Below, one piece after another: positions 33,098-42,029 of a stretch of DNA of 64,000 nucleotides; position 1 is the stretch's first letter, and each line of letters opens with the position of its first letter. The DNA lies in the NCBI RefSeq assembly GCF_041433555.1, contig NZ_JAPWBR010000009.1, forward strand, positions 1-64,000, read 5' to 3'. The translations under genes and the position numbers were made by a program. The stretch comes from Granulicatella sp041433555 (lineage in GTDB: Bacteria; Bacillota; Bacilli; Lactobacillales; Aerococcaceae). Below the pieces are notes generated by a model that worked only from the letters and a program-made list of their open reading frames with translations, did not search any database and was not told the DNA's origin.

Positions 33098-34788
33098 CTA
33101 TTCGCGTGTCCTTCTTCTTTTAAAGGAAGGTGTAAATACACTTTCGTATATGCGTTGGGCTCAGATTCAATTTCCATCGAGAAAGCTTCTCCGAAAAAGA
33201 GCGTCAATCGTTCTTGGATATTCTTAATACCAACACCACCGAGTTCTTTGGTGCTCGTTGTATTTTCTTTTATTCCTACCCCATTATCCGCAATACAAAT
33301 ATCTATAAAAGTATCTCTTTTAGACACAGTAATCGTAATTTTCCCAGGGCGTTCTGACTCTTTAATTCCATGATAGATTGCATTTTCTACGAGTGGCTGC
33401 AGAACGATTTTTGGAAGCTTGATATCAGGAATATCATCAGGTTCGTCAATCTCATATTCCAATTTGTCTCCATATCGTTCCTTTTGAATAAACAGATATT
33501 GACGGACATGCTCGATTTCTTGGCGTAAGGTCACTATCTCTTCTCCAGCATTCAAGGAAAGTCTAAAGTAATTAGAGAGCGCCTTGGTAATGTCTACTAC
33601 CTTTTGATGGTCTTGAAACTCTGCCATCCAAATAATGGTATCCAGCGTATTATACAAGAAGTGCGGATTAATTTGACTCGTTAACGCCTTTAATTCATAG
33701 ATGCGGGTCAATGCTTCTTGCTCTTTTTCTTCCTTCATTAAAGTCTCGATTCTCTCGAGCATCTGATTAAAGGTACCTGCTAGCGCTTGGAATTCTTGAG
33801 CTCCTTTTTGTTCTGCTCGAATAGTCGTGTCGCCTTCTTCTACTCGTCTCATCACTTGTCCTAGTCTTTTAACAGGTAGTAATTGATAACGTATCAATGT
33901 AAAAATACCCAACATACAAATAAGTAAGCTAAGCACTCCAACAACACTGACAATCCCAAGTAGTTTTACTGAGTCTTCTTTAAACCGACTAAATGAGCTA
34001 ACACCTACTAAGATCCAATCGCTATTTTCAATAGGGCTTTTATGAACAAAAAAATCATCAGACACCATTGAATCCATCGGACTATTGGATATTTCTTGTA
34101 CCGACATTTGCTTATCAACTGACTCGAAAGCCTCCGAATCCGGATGATAAATAAGTGTACCGTCCTTTTGGATGACAAAAGCATACCCATTTTCCCCTAG
34201 AGAAAGTTCTTTCACATATTTTTCTAGTTCGTGATAATCCACATCTAAGCGTATAACGCCAAGATTTTCTCCTGCGTTGCTTTTAACTTCCTGACTAATA
34301 GAAATTACGATTTGATTATTTTGATTCTTGATAGACTGAATGATTGGAACATTCGAGTGCTCTAGAGCATCTTGATACCATTTTTGGGCCATCATATCCG
34401 CTGAAGTCACCATTTCCTCTTCCATCCCGGTCGTAACTAATCTTCCATCTTTCGTCACCAATCGTATCGATACAAAATCCGGATGACTCTTCAGCATTGT
34501 CTCAAGCCATTCATGGATTGCCGCTTCATTTTCAGCTGATGTTTGACTGGCAAAGTCCTTTATTGCCTGCGACTGTGATAAAGATCTTGAAGTAGATTTT
34601 AAATTCGAAACGTACTGTTCGATATATTTGGAACTTGTATCAATCTCATGAATGGTATGGTCTTCTACTTCACGATGAAAAACCTCGCTACTTTTTATAA
34701 AATAGAAGCTTCCAATTAAAACTACCATGGCAAAAAGCATGATACTTAAATAGGCAAATAATCTTGTTGCAAGAGACTGTTTTTTCAT
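33094..34788 (-). CDS. YesM-type sensor histidine kinase
   Basis: 564-aa membrane kinase. Membrane helix at about 8-31, a long extracytoplasmic dCache-like sensor (about 35-275, DSEAFESVDKQM and SPIENSDWILVGVSS), second helix about 277-300, HAMP (about 301-350), coiled linker, His_kinase domain with phosphorylated His 376 (QINPHFLYNTLD) and HATPase (LQPLVENAIYHGIKE, DNGVGIKE, GVGIKNIQERL). Such kinases often sense sugars or glycans. It overlaps the response regulator by 4 bp. No transporter is adjacent, so the stimulus is open; the methionine-repair operon just upstream is the nearest candidate target. Confidence 0.92.
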   Translation of the reverse strand: MKKQSLATRLFAYLSIMLFAMVVLIGSFYFIKSSEVFHREVEDHTIHEIDTSSKYIEQYVSNLKSTSRSLSQSQAIKDFASQTSAENEAAIHEWLETMLKSHPDFVSIRLVTKDGRLVTTGMEEEMVTSADMMAQKWYQDALEHSNVPIIQSIKNQNNQIVISISQEVKSNAGENLGVIRLDVDYHELEKYVKELSLGENGYAFVIQKDGTLIYHPDSEAFESVDKQMSVQEISNSPMDSMVSDDFFVHKSPIENSDWILVGVSSFSRFKEDSVKLLGIVSVVGVLSLLICMLGIFTLIRYQLLPVKRLGQVMRRVEEGDTTIRAEQKGAQEFQALAGTFNQMLERIETLMKEEKEQEALTRIYELKALTSQINPHFLYNTLDTIIWMAEFQDHQKVVDITKALSNYFRLSLNAGEEIVTLRQEIEHVRQYLFIQKERYGDKLEYEIDEPDDIPDIKLPKIVLQPLVENAIYHGIKESERPGKITITVSKRDTFIDICIADNGVGIKENTTSTKELGGVGIKNIQERLTLFFGEAFSMEIESEPNAYTKVYLHLPLKEEGHANS

Positions 34789-35531
34789 ATTTTTGCCCCA
34801 CTTCTAAAACTTTTAGGGGAAACGCCGACAATCGACTTGAATCGATAAGAGAAATAGTTCATATCTTCTATTCCAACAGATAATGCCACCTCATAAATCT
34901 TCATGTCGGTTGATAATAAGAGACGCTTTGCTCTTTGAATCCGTTGCTGGGTCACATACTCTTGAAAGGACATTCCAAGTTCTTTTTTGATTAAAAGGCT
35001 AAGGTAGTTCGTACTGAATCCTAATTGCTTTGCAAGTTCACCTAGCGCTAAATTTGGATTTGATAATCGCTCTAAAATCAGCTTCTCGAAATGAAGAGTT
35101 CCCGAAGAGGCGTCCTCTTCACTTGCTAATGCCAATAGTTCCCGTTGGCGCTTTTCTTCGTTGAGCTTGGCTACAACTTTCACCAATAAAGCTTCGATTT
35201 CTGATTTCGTCACTGGCTTTAAAATATAATCTTCTACTCCAATTTTCACTGCAGATAGTAAATAATCTACATAATCATACCCCGTTAAGAAGATAATTCT
35301 CATTTGCGGATATTCTGACCTCACCAATTGCGCAAGAGTAATGCCATCCATTTTCGGCATATTAATATCTGTCAGTAAAATATCCGGCGCTTCTTCTCGT
35401 ATTTTTTCCAGTGCTTGCTCCCCATTTTCTACTTCCTGAACCGTTGAAATTCCCAGCGATTCAAAATCAATTAAGGATGCAATCCCTCTACGAATAATTG
35501 GTTCATCTTCAACTATTAAGATTGAATACAT
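34785..35531 (-). CDS. YesN/AraC-type response regulator
   Basis: 248-aa response regulator: receiver domain with Asp 55 (ILLTDINMPKMDGI) and Lys in YILKPVTK, a linker, and a C-terminal AraC-type double HTH (LGELAKQLGFSTNYLSLLIKKELGMSFQEYVTQQRIQRAKRLL, then IYEVALSVGIEDMNYFSYRFKSIVGVSPKSFR). Partner of the kinase that follows. It has its own -10 (TATAAT, about 35554) after the msrAB terminator. Confidence 0.92.
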   Translation of the reverse strand: MYSILIVEDEPIIRRGIASLIDFESLGISTVQEVENGEQALEKIREEAPDILLTDINMPKMDGITLAQLVRSEYPQMRIIFLTGYDYVDYLLSAVKIGVEDYILKPVTKSEIEALLVKVVAKLNEEKRQRELLALASEEDASSGTLHFEKLILERLSNPNLALGELAKQLGFSTNYLSLLIKKELGMSFQEYVTQQRIQRAKRLLLSTDMKIYEVALSVGIEDMNYFSYRFKSIVGVSPKSFRSGAKI

Positions 35532-35593
35532 CTTATTCCCCTCCTTTCTCTATTATACTTCTATTCATAACGGTTTTAAATCTATTTTTACTC

Positions 35594-35635
35594 AAAAAAA
35601 GTGCTTCTCTAAAGGAGATTAACTTAGAGAAGCAC
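35594..35635 (-). terminator. terminator of the ccdA-msrAB operon
   Basis: Stem GTGCTTCTCTAA/TTAGAGAAGCAC with seven T's on the minus strand, 8 bp after the msrAB stop. Confidence 0.9.
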
Positions 35636-35642
35636 TGAGTGG

Positions 35643-36758
35643 TTATTTGACGAAATCGACTAAATAGCCATATCCCTTTGCTTCCATCTCATTGAGTGGG
35701 ATGAATTTGATGGAAGCACTATTGATACAAAAACGAAGTCCACCTTTTTCTTTTGGACCATCTTCAAAAACATGTCCAAGGTGTGAATTGGCTACCCTAC
35801 TTCGAACTTCAACACGTTTCATATTAAAACTATTATCCTCATGATAGGTCACAACTTCCGAAGAAATTGGTTTTGAAAAACTTGGCCAGCCGCAGCCAGA
35901 ATCAAATTTATCTTTTGAAGAAAAGAGCGGTTCTCCGGTTACTACATCTACATAAATCCCTTGTTCATGATTATCCCAGTATTCATTTGAAAAAGCTCTT
36001 TCCGTTTTATTTTCACGAGTAACTGCGTATTGTTCCTTCGTAAGTGTTGCTTTTAGAGTCTCTTCGTCAGGTAGTGGATAAAGACTGGCATCAATTACAG
36101 GGTCACTCGCCTTTTTAACGTCAATGTGGCAATATCCATTTGGATTCTTCTTCAAGTAATCTTGATGATAATCCTCTGCTATAACGAAATTTTTCAAAGG
36201 TTCCGTCTCAACGGCTAATTTCTTACCAAAAGATTCTTCTTTTTCCTTCATGACTTGTTGAATAATGGCGCTATCTGCCTCATCAACATAATAAATACCC
36301 GTACGATATTGTCTTCCAGTATCATTTCCTTGTTTATTCACAGAAAATGGATCAATGACTCTAAAGTAATACAACAATAACTCGCGAAGTGAAATCTTAT
36401 CAGCATCATAAGTAACATGAATCGTTTCCGCATGGTCTGTATCATGAATGAGCTTATAATTGGTCGTTTCAACCTTTCCATTCGCGTATCCACTCACAAC
36501 ATCAATAACACCATTAATTCTAGAAAAGTATTCTTCTAATCCCCAAAAACATCCGCCTGCTAAATATATCTCTTTCATATGTTCACCTTCCTTTTTCATT
36601 TCACTTGTAGTGCTATCTGTTTCCATTAGTTTGGTTACCTTATTGGAGATTTCATCAGCTTTTGAATCCTTTGCAAGGGTACCTCCTTTGGCAAAATAAA
36701 GCACTCCTAAAAGAATGATGACTACGGCAAAGAGTGTCACCACTAATTTTTTATCCAT
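35643..36758 (-). CDS. msrAB: membrane-anchored methionine sulfoxide reductase MsrAB
   Basis: 371-aa fusion. N-terminal helix (about 5-23) anchors it outside the membrane; a charged linker follows. MsrA domain: GGCFWGLEEYF with catalytic Cys 70, HAETIHVTYD, and the late DYHQDYLKKNPNGYCHID. MsrB domain: TERAFSNEYWDNHEQGIYVDVVTG, FDSGCGWPSFSKP and RFCINSASIKF with Cys 344. It repairs both epimers of Met-SO in surface proteins and receives electrons from the thioredoxin lipoprotein encoded just upstream. The anchoring and gene order match the pneumococcal CcdA-Etrx-MsrAB systems. Confidence 0.95.
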   Translation of the reverse strand: MDKKLVVTLFAVVIILLGVLYFAKGGTLAKDSKADEISNKVTKLMETDSTTSEMKKEGEHMKEIYLAGGCFWGLEEYFSRINGVIDVVSGYANGKVETTNYKLIHDTDHAETIHVTYDADKISLRELLLYYFRVIDPFSVNKQGNDTGRQYRTGIYYVDEADSAIIQQVMKEKEESFGKKLAVETEPLKNFVIAEDYHQDYLKKNPNGYCHIDVKKASDPVIDASLYPLPDEETLKATLTKEQYAVTRENKTERAFSNEYWDNHEQGIYVDVVTGEPLFSSKDKFDSGCGWPSFSKPISSEVVTYHEDNSFNMKRVEVRSRVANSHLGHVFEDGPKEKGGLRFCINSASIKFIPLNEMEAKGYGYLVDFVK

Positions 36759-36774
36759 AGAGAACTCTCCTTTC

Positions 36775-37416
36775 TTATAGGCTTTCTAGCGTTTTTACGA
36801 TATCGTCATTAGAAACGTGTCCTGGTTGAACTCTGACAACTTTTCCATTAGCATCGATAAATGCTGAAGTTGGGTATCCAACGACTCCGAGTTTCTTCAA
36901 GAATTGACCGTCTTTATCTACGAGTACTGGTAATGAATGGTAGTCTACCCCGTCAAACCATTTTTTGAAGTCCTCTAAAGATTTCTCGCGGTTCACACCA
37001 GGTGCAATGACAGTAAGAATCACTGAATCTTTTGGTGGCATTTCAGAAAGTTGTGTAATGTCCGCTAGTCCAGATAGACAAATTGGGCACCATGAAGCCC
37101 AAAACTTCAAATAAACTTTTTTCCCTTTATAATCCGCTAATGAAACTTCTTTCCCCTCTAATGTTGTAAAGGTAGCCTGTGTCATATCGTCCATTTCTCC
37201 CATCTTTTTGTCCATCTTCTCATCTTTTGAACTCATGTTATCCATCTTCTCATCTTTTGAACTCATGTTATCCATTTTATCCATTTTTTCACCACTCATC
37301 GAGCTCATCATTTCAGTGGTTTCTTTCATGTCTTTATTATCCATGCCCATTTGTGAATTTTGACAAGCTCCTAAAAGCAATGTACTAAATAATGCAATCA
37401 TCAATTTTGTTTTCAT
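36775..37416 (-). CDS. thioredoxin-like lipoprotein with Met-rich linker
   Basis: 213-aa extracytoplasmic thioredoxin (TlpA/ResA-like). Lipoprotein signal with box LLGAC, then a linker of about 60 residues holding 15 Met and many Asp/Lys/Ser, partly two copies of a 10-residue unit (KMDNMSSKDE) from a perfect 30-bp DNA repeat. The thioredoxin domain follows (TLEGKEVSLADYKGKKVYLKFWASWCPIC) with the redox CPIC, GVNREKSLEDF, and cis-Pro region VVGYPTSAFID. Start at 37416 (second Met) because AGGAGG is 7 bp upstream. It sits between ccdA and msrAB and probably relays electrons. Confidence 0.92.
   Translation of the reverse strand: MKTKLMIALFSTLLLGACQNSQMGMDNKDMKETTEMMSSMSGEKMDKMDNMSSKDEKMDNMSSKDEKMDKKMGEMDDMTQATFTTLEGKEVSLADYKGKKVYLKFWASWCPICLSGLADITQLSEMPPKDSVILTVIAPGVNREKSLEDFKKWFDGVDYHSLPVLVDKDGQFLKKLGVVGYPTSAFIDANGKVVRVQPGHVSNDDIVKTLESL
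37211..37270 (-). repeat. tandem 30-bp repeat inside the thioredoxin gene
   Basis: Two identical 30-bp units (37211-37240 and 37241-37270), in frame, encoding the Met-rich linker unit. Further degenerate KMD units flank them. The number could vary by slippage without breaking the frame. Confidence 0.9.
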
Positions 37417-37434
37417 TTTCATTCCTCCTAATTT

Positions 37435-38127
37435 TTAATGGAAAACTTGTGATAGTTGGGAAAAGATAATCGATGCTCCCATCAAAACAATCACGAGTCC
37501 TCCGATTTTTTTAAGTAATAATAATCGTTTTTTTGCAAGGTTAAACCATTTAAATGCTACGGTTGAAGCAGCTGATAAGATTAAAAACGGAATGGCCAAT
37601 CCTAATATATATAAGCAAAGTAAGAAAATACCATAAGTGATACTGGCTTGTTGCGTGGAGATAAGCGTTAGGACCGCACTTAGTACTGGTCCCACACAAG
37701 GTGTCCATCCGAAGCTGAAGCTGAGTCCTAATAAGTAACTACTCCAAAGCGATTTTTTATCTTTGATTTCAAACTGAACTGTTTTTTGTTTTTGTAAAAA
37801 TAGTAAATGGCACAGTTCCATTTGGTGCAATCCCAATAGCACAATCACTACTCCCAGTGTGATATTAAACCAAGGATTGTAAATCAGACTTCCTAATGCA
37901 GTTGCCGCAAACCCTAAGAAGAAAAAGACTGTTGAAATGCCTGCAATAAAGATGACCGTTCGAATCATTGGCTTCCAATATATCTCTAATTTCCCAATCT
38001 TCAGGTGAGGTCCGTCCTGTTCACTCATCAAAACACCAAAATAGACTGGAAACAGCGGTAGCACGCACGGAGAAAAAAACGAGAATAAGCCTGCTAAAAA
38101 TACGCTTCCCCATAATACAAAATCCAT
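37435..38127 (-). CDS. ccdA: CcdA-type thiol transporter
   Basis: 230-aa membrane protein with six hydrophobic segments, DsbD-beta/CcdA family. The redox-active cysteines are in FFSPCVLPLFPVYFG (helix 1) and GWTPCVGPVLSAVL (helix 4). It carries electrons from cytosolic thioredoxin to the exterior, here most likely to the lipoprotein thioredoxin encoded 18 bp downstream and so to MsrAB. First gene of the operon, with a probable -10 TATACT at about 38155 on the minus strand. Confidence 0.93.
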   Translation of the reverse strand: MDFVLWGSVFLAGLFSFFSPCVLPLFPVYFGVLMSEQDGPHLKIGKLEIYWKPMIRTVIFIAGISTVFFFLGFAATALGSLIYNPWFNITLGVVIVLLGLHQMELCHLLFLQKQKTVQFEIKDKKSLWSSYLLGLSFSFGWTPCVGPVLSAVLTLISTQQASITYGIFLLCLYILGLAIPFLILSAASTVAFKWFNLAKKRLLLLKKIGGLVIVLMGASIIFSQLSQVFH

Positions 38128-38239
38128 AAAATCCCTCCTTCAATTTGTATCTTTAGTATACGTCTGGAAGAATCGTAAAAATATAGATTTTCCACACATA
38201 AAACTTGATTATGATACGATGATTCAAAAGAATACAAAA

Positions 38240-38276
38240 AAGCCACGTGAGTTTTCACCCACGTGGCTTAATCATT
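38240..38276 (-). terminator. terminator of ezrA
   Basis: Strong stem AAGCCACGTG/CACGTGGCTT followed by TTTTTTG on the minus strand, a few bases after the ezrA stop. Confidence 0.88.
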
Positions 38277-38282
38277 TATCTA

Positions 38283-40004
38283 TTAGAAGAATATGCTATT
38301 ATTCTTTTCTGCTTGGTAGTTTTGACGAACACGGTTACCAGCACCTGGTTCCACTTGTTCTAACGCTGACTCAATAATTTGTAATGATTCATCGTATTTG
38401 AATGTGTGGTTGAATAGGTCGAGTGCACGACCAATCGCTGTTTCGATTTCAGGATGTGATAAACGGTAACGGTTCGCATGTTGAATCATGTACTCTGTTA
38501 ATTGCGCATTATCAACGATTTGTTCTGTGAAGATATCTAATTTTTCAACATCTTCTTCGATCACGTTGTTCGCCGCGTTAATTTCAGTCATATCTAATTT
38601 CACACGGTTCATCTTTTGCCATAATTGTTCAATACGGTTACTTGTTGCAAAGAACAATTCTAAGTACTCTTTTGGAAGACCTGGTAAGTGGTATTTCTCA
38701 ATCGTACGTTTCATATTACGTAAGTCTAATTCGAAGACATCTAATCCGTCACGAATCGCTTTTTCTTGGCTACGTAAGTCAGATAAAGTATTAACTAAAT
38801 CAGTTTGATCTTCATCAATGCTGTTTAATTTATCAAGAACGAGTTCGTAATGTTCTTTCACTACTGAGTAAGGAACTTGATGATTTTCCATCGCCTTGCT
38901 GTAGTATTGAACGGCTTCTTGTTCTTTTTCTAATTGCTCAGCAAACTCTTGTACACGAACGAATTCGTTATTTGACAAGATATAGTTTTGAGAAACACGG
39001 TCAACTTCGATATTCACATAACGGTTGCTTTGTAATACTTGGTTCAAGCGTTTTTCAACTTGAGCTTTGTTACGGTATACAAATTCACGTGCCTCAATTT
39101 CAGCTTCCATCACATCGTAAAGTTGGTCGATTTCACGAGCTACTTTATCTAATTGTTGACGAGCTTCTTCTAATTCTGTAGCAGCGATATGTCCGCGTGC
39201 CACTTCAATTGTTTTTTCAATCTTTTCAATTTCTTCAGGAATTGAAATTTTAGAGAATTGGTAATGCTCTTCGACCATGCGAGCATATCCTTGTTTCAAG
39301 TCTTCTACTTGTTCGTTGTACTCAGTTTCGATTTCTTTTAATAATTGAGGAACTTGTTCAACGATTGACTCAAATTCTTTCATTTCGTTTTCGATACGTC
39401 CAAGTACTTCTTTGGCTTCTAAGTGGTCGCCTTCGTTTGTTAATGTATTAAATTTCGCGAAGTCTAATTCTAAATAAGCTAAACGTTTTTCTAACGTTTC
39501 TAGCGCTTCGCCGAATGAGAAACTATGTGCTAATAAGTCTTTGCGCATTGAAGCATAGCGTTCTTGTAATAAGTCTAGCTGTGCGCGGTTTTGTTTTTCA
39601 CTATCCAATAATTTTTGTAATGCTGAGTAAATTTTATCCACTTCAGCTTTTGTTTCTTCAATCAAGTTTTCAGCTTGTTGTGTCACTTGATTTCCTTTGA
39701 TGAAGTTTAATTTTTGGATATATTGTTCTGCACTTACTAATGCAGCTTCGATTTCAGGGAATCGGAATCGTGTGATTGTTTGCCATGTTGCTTGCCATGT
39801 TTCGTACGTTCTCTTTGTTTGCCCTGTTAAATTCAAGTTTTTCAAAGTATAGAACGTGTCCGCAATTGGCACTGCCATTAACTTATCCTTTTTCTCTGAT
39901 AATTCTTCAATTACTTTAGTTTGTTTCTTTGTCATGAATATTGCTGTTGCATAACCTGCGGCACCAAGTACCACAATTAGCAATAGAAAGATTACAAATC
40001 CCAT
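38283..40004 (-). CDS. ezrA: septation ring regulator EzrA
   Basis: 573-aa cell division protein: short outside N terminus, one membrane helix (MGFVIFLLLIVVLGAAGYATAIFM), and a long cytosolic coiled-coil arc of spectrin-like repeats. EzrA restrains FtsZ assembly away from mid-cell and links FtsZ to penicillin-binding proteins. The end carries the usual NRVRQNYQAEK segment. Length fits the family (about 570). Single-gene transcript. Confidence 0.95.
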   Translation of the reverse strand: MGFVIFLLLIVVLGAAGYATAIFMTKKQTKVIEELSEKKDKLMAVPIADTFYTLKNLNLTGQTKRTYETWQATWQTITRFRFPEIEAALVSAEQYIQKLNFIKGNQVTQQAENLIEETKAEVDKIYSALQKLLDSEKQNRAQLDLLQERYASMRKDLLAHSFSFGEALETLEKRLAYLELDFAKFNTLTNEGDHLEAKEVLGRIENEMKEFESIVEQVPQLLKEIETEYNEQVEDLKQGYARMVEEHYQFSKISIPEEIEKIEKTIEVARGHIAATELEEARQQLDKVAREIDQLYDVMEAEIEAREFVYRNKAQVEKRLNQVLQSNRYVNIEVDRVSQNYILSNNEFVRVQEFAEQLEKEQEAVQYYSKAMENHQVPYSVVKEHYELVLDKLNSIDEDQTDLVNTLSDLRSQEKAIRDGLDVFELDLRNMKRTIEKYHLPGLPKEYLELFFATSNRIEQLWQKMNRVKLDMTEINAANNVIEEDVEKLDIFTEQIVDNAQLTEYMIQHANRYRLSHPEIETAIGRALDLFNHTFKYDESLQIIESALEQVEPGAGNRVRQNYQAEKNNSIFF

Positions 40005-40125
40005 GCTATAGCCTCCAAATATATATATTTACAGTTTTCACACATAATATCATTAGTAGTATAGCACGTTTTATAGCGATTTAGCAAAAAACTTCAAGGT
40101 TTCTGAGTGATTTTTTACTAAATGA

Positions 40126-41727
40126 TTAGTGTCTTAATCGACCAGACTCCAAAGTATAGCGTTTATTGTACAAATCGATAACTTTTGGTACTCTATGCGC
40201 TATCTCTACAAATGGAATTTTATCCTTAATGAGAAGTTCCCTAATCATCATCGTTGTATCCTCATCAATAGCAGATGAAAACTCATCTAATAACAGCAAT
40301 TGGTATTTTCTAAGTAATAGACGTGCTAGACAGATTCTAGCTTTTTCTCCTCCAGAAAGTGATTCATCAAGATTTACTTCTGCATTATGTAGCCCTATTC
40401 TATCGACTAGGTAACCTAGCCCTACTTTTTGAAGAACAGACGTCACTTCACTATCAGAATAATCTTCTCCTAGAGAAATATTAAATTTTAACGACTCATA
40501 GAAAATCCTTGATTCCTGAGTAAAGAATCCCATGTGTTTCTTTAAATCATCTCCTGAAACTAATTGTCTCTGAATTCCATTATACTTTTGAACTCCATCT
40601 TTAGATACATAGAGTCCGTATATTAATTCCAAGAGTGTAGATTTTCCAGAGCCTGATGGTCCCATAATCAGTACTCTATCATTCTCATTAATCTCTAAAT
40701 CAATTTTGTCTAATATAGTCATTTTTTCAATTTGAACATTACACTGTTGTAACTCAATCGGAAATATTGTACTAATACTAGATTTACTTTCAGAATTATC
40801 ACATTCAAACTCTGTATACTTTTCTACTCTTTCAATTACAGGAATGATTGAATTAAATCTTTGATAGTAATCTATTGCATTGAGTAAAGGTGTAACAATA
40901 CGATCGCTAGCTAAATAAATTGCAATAACGGTGGCTAATTTAGTCTCACCAATAATAACTAAATATACCCCAATAGCTAACGGCACAAATGAACTTAATC
41001 CTGAAAGTAAATTTGCTAATAACTTCGATGCAAATCGAACATGATTCATTTGAAAATAGGCTTCTTCTGTTTGATTCAATGTTCCCATCAACTTATTCAA
41101 GAAGATTTTTTCTACAAAAAAGTTTTTAATGATTGGCTTACTTTTCAAATATTCTTGTTGTTGCAAGATACTTAATTGGTTCACTTCAGCCCATCTCTTT
41201 GAATGCTTTCGAATAGATTTAGCAAATAGTTTTGGAACTAATATCGGTAAGAACGATAACGTAATAAAGAGTGCTGCTAACTTTAAATCTATGGCTGATA
41301 CATACAACAAGGTAACCAACGCAAATACGAGGCAATAGAAAAATCCCATGATAGACTTGATTCCCTGTTCCTCTAATAGTTTTAATTCACTAAGCACTAT
41401 TGACTCTACTTCCTGTTGGTTAAACTTTCCGTAAAAGAATGCTGTAATGATTTTTTCTTTAAGCGTTAATGTTAATTGTTTTATCATTCTTTGTTGAGAA
41501 TCTTCCCATATAAATAATCCAAGTCGAATAAGTAAATAACTAAGAATACCTACGATTGAAATTTTTACTAAATCCTCAACTTTTTGAGTGGATGAAACAT
41601 CTATTAAGCCTGAGATAAAGGAAGGAATAATAATACCGTCTAAAGCCGTTAAAGACATACCAATAGCAATTAGTACTAAGTATTTGCGTGGTAACCACTC
41701 CAAAATTTTCTTCATATAATCCATCAT
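40126..41727 (-). CDS. ABC exporter half-transporter, substrate unknown
   Basis: 533-aa fused exporter: about six membrane helices (1-290) then ATPase. Walker A GPSGSGKST, Q-loop GFFTQES, signature LSGGEKAR, Walker B LLLLDEFSSAID with the catalytic Glu, and H-loop IAHR are intact. It is shorter than the usual 570-600 aa, and its codons are more AT-rich than its neighbours, with many ATA, ATT and TTA. No partner subunit, peptide precursor, immunity gene or regulator lies beside it. It looks like an acquired cargo gene; the family includes lipid, peptide and drug exporters. Confidence 0.85.
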   Translation of the reverse strand: MMDYMKKILEWLPRKYLVLIAIGMSLTALDGIIIPSFISGLIDVSSTQKVEDLVKISIVGILSYLLIRLGLFIWEDSQQRMIKQLTLTLKEKIITAFFYGKFNQQEVESIVLSELKLLEEQGIKSIMGFFYCLVFALVTLLYVSAIDLKLAALFITLSFLPILVPKLFAKSIRKHSKRWAEVNQLSILQQQEYLKSKPIIKNFFVEKIFLNKLMGTLNQTEEAYFQMNHVRFASKLLANLLSGLSSFVPLAIGVYLVIIGETKLATVIAIYLASDRIVTPLLNAIDYYQRFNSIIPVIERVEKYTEFECDNSESKSSISTIFPIELQQCNVQIEKMTILDKIDLEINENDRVLIMGPSGSGKSTLLELIYGLYVSKDGVQKYNGIQRQLVSGDDLKKHMGFFTQESRIFYESLKFNISLGEDYSDSEVTSVLQKVGLGYLVDRIGLHNAEVNLDESLSGGEKARICLARLLLRKYQLLLLDEFSSAIDEDTTMMIRELLIKDKIPFVEIAHRVPKVIDLYNKRYTLESGRLRH

Positions 41728-41812
41728 TCCACTTCCTAACCAACAAGATTCTAATCAAATTTATGAGTTATTCTTATACTCTCAACTATCATTCATATTC
41801 ATTATTAACTTC

Positions 41813-41840
41813 AGTATAGGATATTTGTAAAAAAAAGCAA
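41813..41840 (-). promoter_or_regulatory. promoter of the ABC exporter gene
   Basis: TTGCTT (41835-41840), 16-bp spacer, TATACT (41813-41818) on the minus strand. The 86 bp down to the gene and the 140 bp up to the pepV terminator hold nothing else clear. Confidence 0.5.
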
Positions 41841-41984
41841 TAACTGAACCGATTGGAATCCTGAATAAACTCCATTTTTGTAGATAAATATCCGAAATTG
41901 TTATAACTTCTTAGTTTTTCTCTAGAAAAAAGTATCTTTGACATTCATAAGGCAAGATACATCTGTTTATAAACATCATCTTAA

Positions 41985-42015
41985 AAGAAAAAGGAGAACG
42001 GAAATCCGTTCTCCT
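41985..42015 (-). terminator. terminator of pepV
   Basis: Stem AGGAGAACGGA/TCCGTTCTCCT with TTTTTCTTTT on the minus strand, 15 bp after the pepV stop. Confidence 0.88.
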
Positions 42016-42029
42016 AATCACTTACGCTT

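Noticed and set aside
37179..37388. Repetitive reading frame on the + strand opposite the thioredoxin gene
   Set aside because: It is the antisense shadow of the 30-bp coding repeat.
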